From Clostridia bacterium (GTDB lineage Bacteria; Bacillota; Clostridia; Christensenellales; Aristaeellaceae), in assembly GCA_017524615.1 (NCBI GenBank), contig JAFXVJ010000050.1, forward strand, positions 1-64,000: 64,000 nucleotides of DNA. The letters run 5' to 3'. Every line of letters begins with the position of its first letter. Positions within the stretch are counted from its first letter, which is position 1. The notes beneath the pieces were generated by a model. It was not told the DNA's origin, made no database searches, and was given only the letters and a program-made list of their open reading frames with translations. The position numbers and the translations under genes are program-made. Below are positions 43,778 to 50,318 of the stretch, piece by piece.

Positions 43778-44721
43778 TGCAGAGCACCATTAAAACCATT
43801 GCCCGGGCCCACGACCCGGCCCTGTTTACCCGGGCGGATTTCGACCAGGCGGAAAGCGAAAGGATCGGCGTGTCCAATTATTCCTACTGGCGCTCCACCC
43901 TGCGTACCTTTTTCCGCTCCAAGCTGGTGATCCTGCTGGTGGCGCTGATGGCGGCCATCCTGCTCATGAGCTTTCTGTATCCCATGATTTCCAGGATCGA
44001 CCCCACCAAGGTGTCCACCAGGTCCCGCAACTGGAACCTGCGCCCCTCCTGGGAGCATCCCTTCGGCACGGATACCCTGGGCAGGGACATTTTCGCCCGG
44101 GCCTGGTACGGCTGCCGCAATTCCTTCCTGCTGGCCTTCTGCATCGCCCTGTCGGACGTGGGCATCGGCATGATCGCCGGCGCCGTGTGGGGCTATAACC
44201 GGAAGCTGGACCCCTTCATGATCGAATTGTACAACATCATGACCAACATCCCCTCCACCGTTTATCTGGTGCTGCTTGCCTATATCATGAACACCAGCTA
44301 CCTGACCCTGTTCATTTCCATGGCTTCCCGCGGCTGGATCGTGGAGGCGCGGTTTTTCCGCAACCGCATCCTGTCCATCCGGGACGCGGAATACAACATC
44401 GCTTCCCGGTGCCTGGGCACGCCCATGCTCCGCATCGCCACCAGGAACATCATTCCCCAGATCATCAGCCTGATCATCATGGAAGCGGCCCTGTGCATCC
44501 CCTATTCCATCGGCTCCGAGGTATTCCTGGGATTCGTGGGGGTGGGCATGCCCGTGGACGCCATTACCCTGGGCAATATGGTCAACCAGGGCCGGGCGTC
44601 CTTTACCCTGCATCCCTATCAGATGCTGCTGCCCACGGCGGTGCTGTGCCTGATCACCGTGGCCTTTTACATCATCGGCAACCGCTTCGCCGACGCGTCC
44701 GACCCCAGGAATCATCTGTAA
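43774..44721 (+). CDS. Oligopeptide ABC transporter permease (OppC-like)
   Basis: A 315-residue protein. The N-terminal OppC tail (SYWRSTLRTFFRSKLVILLVALMAAILLMSF, split here into words: helix 1) is followed by the OppC signature WEHPFGTDTLGRDIFARAWYG and the coupling loop AEYNIASRCLGTPMLRIATRNIIPQI. The C-terminal part includes EVFLGFVGVGMPVDAITLGNMVNQG. It pairs with the OppB-like subunit to form the channel. It overlaps the oppB-like gene by 4 bases and lies 15 bases before the ATPase gene. Confidence 0.9.
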   Translation: MMQSTIKTIARAHDPALFTRADFDQAESERIGVSNYSYWRSTLRTFFRSKLVILLVALMAAILLMSFLYPMISRIDPTKVSTRSRNWNLRPSWEHPFGTDTLGRDIFARAWYGCRNSFLLAFCIALSDVGIGMIAGAVWGYNRKLDPFMIELYNIMTNIPSTVYLVLLAYIMNTSYLTLFISMASRGWIVEARFFRNRILSIRDAEYNIASRCLGTPMLRIATRNIIPQIISLIIMEAALCIPYSIGSEVFLGFVGVGMPVDAITLGNMVNQGRASFTLHPYQMLLPTAVLCLITVAFYIIGNRFADASDPRNHL

Positions 44722-44736
44722 ACGGAGGATGGAAGA

Positions 44737-46731
44737 ATGAACGAGCATAAAGGCCCTCTGCTTCTGTCCGCCAAGGACGTGGTGATCAAATTCAACCTCC
44801 GGGGCCAGGAGCTGACCGCCATCCGCGGGGCGTCCCTGGACGTGTACCAGGGGGAAACCGTGGCCATCGTGGGAGAATCCGGGTCCGGGAAATCCGTGTT
44901 CACCAAGTCCTTCATCGGCATGCTGGACCAGAACGGCCGGGTGGAGAGCGGCTCCCTGCTTTTCCACGGGGAGGACATGACGAAATACAGCGCCGAGGCT
45001 CAATGGCTGAAGGTGCGGGGCAAAAAAATCGCCATGGTGTTTCAGGACCCCATGACCAGCCTGAACCCGGTGCGGGTGATCGGTGAGCAGATCGCCGAGG
45101 TGATCATGTGGCATTTCCATAAATCCCATGACGAGGCGAAAAAAGAAACCGTGGAGCTGCTGCGAAAGGTGGGCATCGAGGACCCGGAGCAGCGCTACCG
45201 CCAGTATCCGGGAGAGTTTTCCGGCGGCATGCGGCAGCGGGCGGTCATCGCCTGCGCCATCGCCTGCCGGCCGGAGATCCTGATCTGCGACGAGCCCACC
45301 ACCGCCCTGGACGTGACCGTGCAGGCCCAGGTGCTGAATCTGATCAAGGATCTCCAGCGGGAAATGAAAATGAGCGTGGTCTTTATCACCCACGATCTGG
45401 GCGTGGTGGCCAACGTGGCGGACTGGGTGGCGGTGATGTACGCGGGGAAGATCATCGAGTATGGGGAAGCGGGGGAGATTTTTCACCAGCCGGAGCACCC
45501 CTATACCAAAGCCCTCCTTCGCTCCCTGCCCCAATTGGGGGTGAAGGGCCACGACCTGTACGCCATTCAGGGCACCCCGCCCAGCCTGTTCAAGGAAATC
45601 CGGGGCGACGCCTTCGCCCCCCGGAACATGGACGCCATGAAAATCGATTTTGAGGAGGAGCCCCCGGCCTTTTCCGTGTCTCCCACCCATTGGGCGAAAA
45701 CCTGGCTGCTGGCCCCGGAGGCGGAAGCGTACCGGCAGGATCTTGCCCGCCGGGACGCGGAAGCGTCCTCCGCCCAGACCCCCTCCGCGCCTTTTGATTA
45801 CGGGAAGGCGGAGCCCCTTCTGTCTGTGAAGAACCTTTCCGTGCATTTTAAGCTGGGCTCTTCCCGGGTCAAGGCGGTGGACGGCGTTTCTTTCGATATT
45901 TATAAAGGGGAGACCCTGTCCCTGGTGGGGGAATCCGGCTCCGGAAAAACCACCATCGGCAGGGCCGTGATGAGCATTTACAGCGGCAATGTGGAGGGCG
46001 GCATCTATTTCAAGGGCCGGAAGATCAATCAGAAGCTGAGCAAAAAAGACCGGGGAAAGCTGCGCATGGAAATGCAGATGATCTTCCAGGACCCCATGGC
46101 CTCCCTCAACGACCGGGCCAAGGTGGATTACATCATTTCCGAGGGCCTGTACAATTTCCATTTGTTTGAGAACGAAGGGGACCGCCTGGCCAAGGTGGAA
46201 AAAATGCTCCGGGAAGTGGGGCTGACCAGCGATTTCATGACCCGCTTCCCCCATGAGTTTTCCGGCGGGCAGCGGCAGCGCATCGGCATCGCCCGCAGCC
46301 TGATCATGAATCCCGATTTCGTGGTGGCGGACGAGCCGATCTCCGCCCTGGATGTATCCATCCGCGCCCAGGTGATCAATCTGCTCAACCGGCTCAAGCA
46401 GGAAAGGGGCCTCACCTATCTGTTCATCGCCCACGATCTGTCCGCCGTCCGCTTTATTTCGGACCGGATCGCCGTCATTTACCGGGGGCGGCTGGTGGAA
46501 TTGGCGGCCTGCGAGGAGCTGTTTTCCCGGCCCCTTCATCCCTATACCAAGGCCCTCCTTTCCGCCGCGCCCTATCCGGACCCCGACGTGGAAAAAAACA
46601 AGGTGATCCATATCTACCGTCCCGAAGCCGGGGATGCGGCTACCGCCCGGGAATGGATCGAAGCCTTTCCCTTTCATTTCGTGCTGGCCACCCGGGAAGA
46701 AGCGGAGGAGTACCGGCGTGAAAACAACTGA
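44737..46731 (+). CDS. Fused oligopeptide ABC transporter ATPase (OppD-OppF)
   Basis: A 664-residue protein with two ABC domains in one chain. Domain 1 (about 8-330) has Walker A GESGSGKSVFTKS, signature FSGGMRQRAV and Walker B LICDEPTTALD. Domain 2 (about 355-655) has GESGSGKTTIGRA, FSGGQRQRIGIARS and VVADEPISALD. Each is followed by the OppD/F C-terminal extension (HPYTKALL occurs twice). In most systems OppD and OppF are separate genes; fusions are known but less common. The start follows GGAGG at 44724-44728. It energises the permeases above. Confidence 0.92.
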   Translation: MNEHKGPLLLSAKDVVIKFNLRGQELTAIRGASLDVYQGETVAIVGESGSGKSVFTKSFIGMLDQNGRVESGSLLFHGEDMTKYSAEAQWLKVRGKKIAMVFQDPMTSLNPVRVIGEQIAEVIMWHFHKSHDEAKKETVELLRKVGIEDPEQRYRQYPGEFSGGMRQRAVIACAIACRPEILICDEPTTALDVTVQAQVLNLIKDLQREMKMSVVFITHDLGVVANVADWVAVMYAGKIIEYGEAGEIFHQPEHPYTKALLRSLPQLGVKGHDLYAIQGTPPSLFKEIRGDAFAPRNMDAMKIDFEEEPPAFSVSPTHWAKTWLLAPEAEAYRQDLARRDAEASSAQTPSAPFDYGKAEPLLSVKNLSVHFKLGSSRVKAVDGVSFDIYKGETLSLVGESGSGKTTIGRAVMSIYSGNVEGGIYFKGRKINQKLSKKDRGKLRMEMQMIFQDPMASLNDRAKVDYIISEGLYNFHLFENEGDRLAKVEKMLREVGLTSDFMTRFPHEFSGGQRQRIGIARSLIMNPDFVVADEPISALDVSIRAQVINLLNRLKQERGLTYLFIAHDLSAVRFISDRIAVIYRGRLVELAACEELFSRPLHPYTKALLSAAPYPDPDVEKNKVIHIYRPEAGDAATAREWIEAFPFHFVLATREEAEEYRRENN

Positions 46732-47155
46732 TCTGTGGAAAAACAAAAAATGGCGGCTGCTGATTTTTCACCGGGCCATGGTGCTTTTTTCCCTGGCCCT
46801 GGTTTTCAGCGCTCTGGCCGCGGGGCTGTATCAAAGCCGGGTGTATTTCTCCTTCGGCGCCTGCGCCGCCGGGGCGCTGCTTTGGGCCAAGGCCTGGCTG
46901 GATTTTTGCCGCTGGCGGGACGGAAAGCCCCTGGAACGGACCCGGGAAAAAACGCCCTATATGCTCCGGGCGCGGAAGAAGAAAACCGTTCATAAGCCGG
47001 CGTTTCTCATGAACGCCTCGGATTTTGATGACGACCTGACCCCCTGGACCGCCCTGGGCGAGGAAACGCTCCCCCGGCGCGCCCAGGAGCTTTCCTCCGT
47101 CCTCGCCTGCGTCTTTGCCGGGGCGGCGGCCTTGCTTGCGTCCCTGATTCCGTGA
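46718..47155 (+). CDS. Two-helix membrane protein at the end of the peptide operon
   Basis: A 145-residue protein starting with GTG 46718, seven bases after GGAGGAG and overlapping the end of the ATPase gene. Helix 1 is AMVLFSLALVFSALAAGLYQS; helix 2 is FGACAAGALLWAKAWLDF. A basic loop (RTREKTPYMLRARKKKTVHK) and an acidic segment follow, and a third helix ends the protein (VLACVFAGAAALLASLIP). I do not recognise the family. Tight coupling to the ATPase suggests a role in or with the transporter. Confidence 0.7.
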   Translation: MKTTDLWKNKKWRLLIFHRAMVLFSLALVFSALAAGLYQSRVYFSFGACAAGALLWAKAWLDFCRWRDGKPLERTREKTPYMLRARKKKTVHKPAFLMNASDFDDDLTPWTALGEETLPRRAQELSSVLACVFAGAAALLASLIP

Positions 47156-47189
47156 TTCTTTGCGCACAAAGATATAAAAGCCTTCCACA

Positions 47190-47690
47190 TCTGAACAGCT
47201 TTTCCATATAGCCCTGCTTCATCGTCACAGTTCTTGCCACTTCGATCGAATCATCCCGAACGCGGCAAAAATCCTTGTAAGCTTTGAAATTGATAGAATA
47301 ATACCCCGTAAACAGGCCGCGTTGATACAGCAGAATCCCGGAAAGCGGGAACTCTTTTTTTTTTCGGGGATGGCATCGGCAAATTCATTTACGATCATAA
47401 CTGCCGGAGGCTTCCCATACGCCGTCCCATACGGCGTTCATGTCCCGCAGCGTTTCGGGCGCATAACGAATCTTATAGGTCATTTTCTTTCATTCTTCTT
47501 CTTTTTCCTCCATGGCATATACTATGGATGCATCCTTCATGCAACGGTTTTCCGACAAATTCATCGAAAGTTTTAGGGGCTTATTCCAAGCCCTTCCATC
47601 GTTTATCTTCGCAGCGGTCACCCGGAAGGAGAGGATAGAAAGGGGCTTAAGCCTCACGCAAGTTCCCTCTGAGCGGCACATGATATACAT
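47190..47690 (-). pseudogene. Remnant of a ParE/RelE-type toxin with its antitoxin
   Basis: On the minus strand MTYKIRYAPETLRDMNAVWD starts at 47483 and stops at 47385. The same protein continues in another frame: FADAIPEKKKEFPLSGI, LFTGYYSINFKAYKDFCRVRDD and ARTVTMKQGYMEKLF, the usual ParE ending. A 12-base T-run (47354 region) sits near the shift. Upstream, a short reading ending NLSENRCMKDASIVYAMEEKEEE stops just before the toxin ATG and may be the antitoxin end. Both look decayed. They lie between the peptide operon and the right att site; the remaining bases of 47156-47775 hold nothing else I can support. Confidence 0.6.
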
Positions 47691-47775
47691 TTTGTCGGAA
47701 TACCGGGCGCAAACGTGCCAGATATTGGAAGAAAAGCGGCTTTGATCCGCGTATGACGCGCCGGCGATGGGATAG

Positions 47776-47780
47776 CATTT
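47776..47780. other. Right attachment site of the sigK intervening element
   Basis: The plus-strand core CATTT has element sequence on the left (CGATGGGATAG) and sigK sequence on the right (TCAATGCACCGGG). GGATAG here and CTATCC inside the left site form the two arms of the attP palindrome. Confidence 0.85.
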
Positions 47781-48106
47781 TCAATGCACCGGGCGGCATA
47801 GGAGGAAAGCTGCGTGCCGCTGTCCGGCTTGAAGGTGTTCACGGCCTTCACCAGCCCCAGGGATCCTACCGATACCAAATCGTCGGCTGTAAAGCCGGGC
47901 ACCGTGTATTTCCTCGCGATATGGGACACCAGGCGCAGGTTGTGCTCGATCAGTTTTCGCCGGGCGCTGTCGTCGCCGGCCTGCATGGCGGCGATGGTTT
48001 TTTGTTCCTCCTCCCGGGTGAGCGGACGGGGAAATGAACCGCGGCCCGACAGCAGCCCGAAGAAAAACAGTGCGTCCTTGAAAAGCCAATACAAAAACGA
48101 CAGCAT
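47776..48106 (-). CDS. sigK: SigK sporulation sigma factor, N-terminal half (gene split by an intervening element)
   Basis: Residues 1-110 of SigK. A hydrophobic leader (MLSFLYWLFKDALFFFGLLS) precedes SFPRPLTREEEQ, IEHNLRLVSHIARKYT (region 2.1), DDLVSVGSLGLVKAVNTF (region 2.2) and LSSYAARCIEN (region 2.4). It then breaks at the att core and reads into element DNA (AIPSPARHT). The leader resembles the pro-sequence of Bacillus pro-SigK, which SpoIVFB removes; C. difficile SigK lacks it. ATG 48106 follows GGAGGTGATTTCAG. The C-terminal half is at 35033-35408. Confidence 0.95.
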
Positions 48107-48125
48107 CTGAAATCACCTCCGGGCC

Positions 48126-48140
48126 TATTCTATGCGCGCC
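48126..48140 (-). promoter_or_regulatory. Possible sporulation-type -10 upstream of sigK
   Basis: Minus-strand CATAGAAT (48134-48127) is one base from the sigma-E -10 consensus CATACAAT, 20 bases before the start codon. No convincing -35 is seen. The same 15-mer GGCGCGCATAGAATA lies 31 bases upstream of the phosphoesterase remnant (37707-37693). Confidence 0.3.
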
Positions 48141-48198
48141 GGCGGGCGTTCCTGTCAGCCTTCAAAACCGCGTCCGGGGAGCAGTTTCCATTTTTTTG

Positions 48199-48245
48199 TT
48201 GACAGATCCCGCCGATGGCGCTATTATATTCCATAAGTAGAATAT
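48199..48245 (+). promoter_or_regulatory. Promoter and operator of the padR operon
   Basis: TTGACA (48199-48204), 17 bases, TATTAT (48222-48227). The palindrome ATATTC-N8-GAATAT (48226-48245) overlaps the -10 and start site, as expected for PadR autorepression. Confidence 0.78.
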
Positions 48246-48264
48246 GAGAGGAGGGGAGAGGCAG

Positions 48265-48855
48265 ATGCTGAAGCACGGCATCCTGGGCCTGATCGGGAAC
48301 GGGGACAAGACCGGCTACGAGATCATGACCGTGTTCCGGGACTCGCTGAATCACTTCTGGACGGCCCAGACCAGCCAGATTTACCGGGAACTGCAGATCA
48401 TGGAGCAGACCGGATGGGTCAGCCAGACGCACGTCGCGCAAACGGGCAAGCCGGATAAAAACGTGTTTTCCATCACGCCCGCGGGGCGCGAAGAGCTGCT
48501 GCGGTGGCTCCGGGACAGCCATTTGCCTGCCGGTGTCAAAAATCCGTTTTTAATGAAGGTTTTTTTCATGGGCGAATTGCCCGTGGAGGAAAGCATTGCA
48601 TTTTTTCAGGCGTTCCGGGACGCCTCCGTTTTCCCCGATGACGGAAAACGGGTGTCCGCCGCGGCGGATCTGTACCGGCAGACGGTGGATCATCCGGAAA
48701 AAGCGGTCTACTGGAAGCTGACCATTGAATTTGGCCGGATGTATGAAAAAATGCAGCGGGCATGGTGCGAATACTGCATTCAGGAATTGGAAGAGATGCG
48801 GCGCAGGAAGAGCGGCACAGAGGAGGGGATAAAACATGAAAGTGATTTTGCATGA
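48265..48855 (+). CDS. PadR-family transcriptional regulator
   Basis: A 196-residue protein. The winged helix has MLKHGILGLIGNGDKTGYEIM, FWTAQTSQIYRELQIMEQTGWV (recognition helix) and FSITPAGREELLRWL. A C-terminal helical dimerisation domain follows (VYWKLTIEFGRMYEKMQRAWCEYCIQELEEM). ATG 48265 has GAGGAGGGG upstream; an in-frame ATG at 48244 overlaps the operator and is less likely. The gene overlaps the next one by 20 bases. PadR proteins often sense small phenolics or drugs; a flavodoxin-like redox operon behind it fits a stress response. Confidence 0.9.
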   Translation: MLKHGILGLIGNGDKTGYEIMTVFRDSLNHFWTAQTSQIYRELQIMEQTGWVSQTHVAQTGKPDKNVFSITPAGREELLRWLRDSHLPAGVKNPFLMKVFFMGELPVEESIAFFQAFRDASVFPDDGKRVSAAADLYRQTVDHPEKAVYWKLTIEFGRMYEKMQRAWCEYCIQELEEMRRRKSGTEEGIKHESDFA

Positions 48856-49324
48856 TCTGGACAGCGGGTATGACGGGCTGATCGCGTCCCGGTGCGACCG
48901 TGTGATCGCCGCGGACGGGAAATACGCGCCCTGTCAGGGCTGCTTCGGCTGCTGGACCAAGCATCCGGCGGAATGCTTTATGAAGGACGCGCTGCGGCAG
49001 GTCTGCCGCGTCATCGGGCAGGCGGACGAACTGGTGATCGTGACGAAGAATCTGTACGGCGGGTACAGCGCGGCCGTCAAAAACGTGCTGGATCGCTCCA
49101 TTGGAACGTCCACCCCGTTCAGCACCTACCGCGGGAAACAAATGCACCATACCCTGCGCTACGGCAAGCACGGCTTGTGGAAGGTGATCGTTTACGGTGA
49201 AATCACCGACACGGAAAAAGAAGCCTTCCGCTATCTGGCGGAACGCAACGCCATCAACGACGGGTTTGAAAAATCCCAGGTGCTTTTCATCGGGGATGCT
49301 TCGGAATTGGAGGGATTGCTGTGA
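48836..49324 (+). CDS. NADPH-dependent FMN reductase/flavodoxin-like protein
   Basis: A 162-residue flavodoxin-fold protein. CQGCFGCWTKHPAEC near residues 32-46 is the cysteine-containing loop common in this subgroup. ADELVIVTKNLYGGYSAAVKNVLDRS is the conserved FMN-binding and dimer segment (usual form SP-x-Y-x-x-x-x-x-x-x-K-x-x-x-D-R). The N-terminus is degenerate: the phosphate loop (usually G-S-P-R) is replaced by HDLDSGYDG, so FMN binding is uncertain. ATG 48836 follows AGGAGGGG. It is the middle gene of a three-gene PadR operon. Confidence 0.75.
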   Translation: MKVILHDLDSGYDGLIASRCDRVIAADGKYAPCQGCFGCWTKHPAECFMKDALRQVCRVIGQADELVIVTKNLYGGYSAAVKNVLDRSIGTSTPFSTYRGKQMHHTLRYGKHGLWKVIVYGEITDTEKEAFRYLAERNAINDGFEKSQVLFIGDASELEGLL

Positions 49325-50067
49325 AAACGGTATTCATCAACTGCAGCCCGAAAAAGCGGTTCTGCGCCTCCGCGTATTTCCTTTTCCTGCAGCGGCTGTT
49401 CGTGGGCGGGGAAAAGGTGACGGAAAAGCTGCGCACGCCGGCGGATAATGACCGCATCCTGGGGAAGCTTCAGGGCGCGAACGCCGTGGTGTTCGGCCTG
49501 CCGCTGTATGTGGACGGCATCCCCTCCCACGTGCTCCGCTTCATGGAGCGGATGGAGACGTACTGCAAAGAAAACGGCCTGCGCATGAGTGTCTACGTCA
49601 TTGCCAACAACGGCTTTATCGAGGGAAAACAAAACGAGCCGCTGATGCGGACTTTTGAGAATTTCTGCGCGCGTTCCGGGCTTTCCTGGGGCGGCGGGGT
49701 CGGGATCGGCGGCGGCGTGATGCTGAATGTGACGCGGGTCCTGTTCGTGGTGCAGGTCGGCTTGCTGCTGCTGAACACCGCGCTCAGCGCCGTCCATACG
49801 GGCAATTTCTTTCCCGTGGACGCATGGATCAGCTTTGGAAAAAGCACGGCGATTCTGCTGTACTTCAATCTGGGCGTGCTGTTTTATCTCATCCGCATGG
49901 GCCGCTTCATCCGGAAGGGAACGCCCTGCGGCAAGAAATACACCCGCATCCTGATTCCCTCTTTCATTTTTATCCTCTTCGCGGATATCTTTTTTATCGT
50001 GCTTTCCGTGTTTGAAGGCGGCATTTTCCGGGGATGGCTGGCGAAAAAGAAGGTCGAAGAAAGATAA
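49321..50067 (+). CDS. Flavodoxin-like domain fused to membrane helices
   Basis: A 248-residue protein. Residues 1-130 form a flavodoxin-like fold with the start FINCSPKKRFCASAYF and the segment ANAVVFGLPLYVDGIPSHVLRFMERME. Residues 135-240 hold three or four hydrophobic helices (LFVVQVGLLLLNTALSAVH; STAILLYFNLGVLFYLI; ILIPSFIFILFADIFFIVLSV). It starts with GTG 49321, whose bases overlap the stop of the preceding gene. Both flavodoxin-like proteins could act as a pair at the membrane. No exact family name is given. Confidence 0.7.
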   Translation: MKTVFINCSPKKRFCASAYFLFLQRLFVGGEKVTEKLRTPADNDRILGKLQGANAVVFGLPLYVDGIPSHVLRFMERMETYCKENGLRMSVYVIANNGFIEGKQNEPLMRTFENFCARSGLSWGGGVGIGGGVMLNVTRVLFVVQVGLLLLNTALSAVHTGNFFPVDAWISFGKSTAILLYFNLGVLFYLIRMGRFIRKGTPCGKKYTRILIPSFIFILFADIFFIVLSVFEGGIFRGWLAKKKVEER

Positions 50068-50174
50068 CGAAGGGATCGCGCGATGCCTGGGATCGGGTTT
50101 CCGGCGCGGAACGAAAGGATGGTTTCATTGCATCGACGCATCCATGCGCCGGAAAAGCGTCTTTGATCCCCTGC

Positions 50175-50205
50175 GCCCGCCAGGCTGTCTGGCGGGCAGC
50201 TGACT
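50175..50205 (+). terminator. Terminator of the padR operon
   Basis: GCCCGCCAG (50175-50183) pairs with CTGGCGGGC (50189-50197), then AGCTGACTTTTT. Confidence 0.75.
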
Positions 50206-50318
50206 TTTTGGGCCCCGCGCCATTTCTTTTTGCATGACCGGAAAGCTCTGCCTTGAAAGGCCGAGCAGTTTGCGATACAATAGAAGCATACCAAGCGATC
50301 ATTTTCGGAGGACAGATT

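Larger units (their letters stand above)
35404..47780. mobile_element. skin-like sigK intervening element (about 12.4 kb)
   Basis: The element separates two halves of sigK in matching orientation, is bounded by direct CATTT repeats and carries a large serine recombinase at one edge. In Bacillus subtilis and Clostridioides difficile, skin elements of this kind are excised in the mother cell by a serine recombinase to make a working sigK. Joining the outer flanks here restores Cys-Ile-Glu-Asn-Glu-Ile-Leu-Met. Joining the inner flanks gives a palindromic attP, GGATAGCATTTGCTATCC. The cargo is a YcaQ-like protein, a small element-type protein, a riboswitch-led peptide-uptake operon and decayed fragments. 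No phage structural genes are present. Confidence 0.92.

Noticed and set aside
47512-47745. A 77-codon plus-strand frame near the right end of the sigK element
   Set aside because: It lies opposite the decayed toxin-antitoxin remnant, has no ribosome-binding site and shows no family features.
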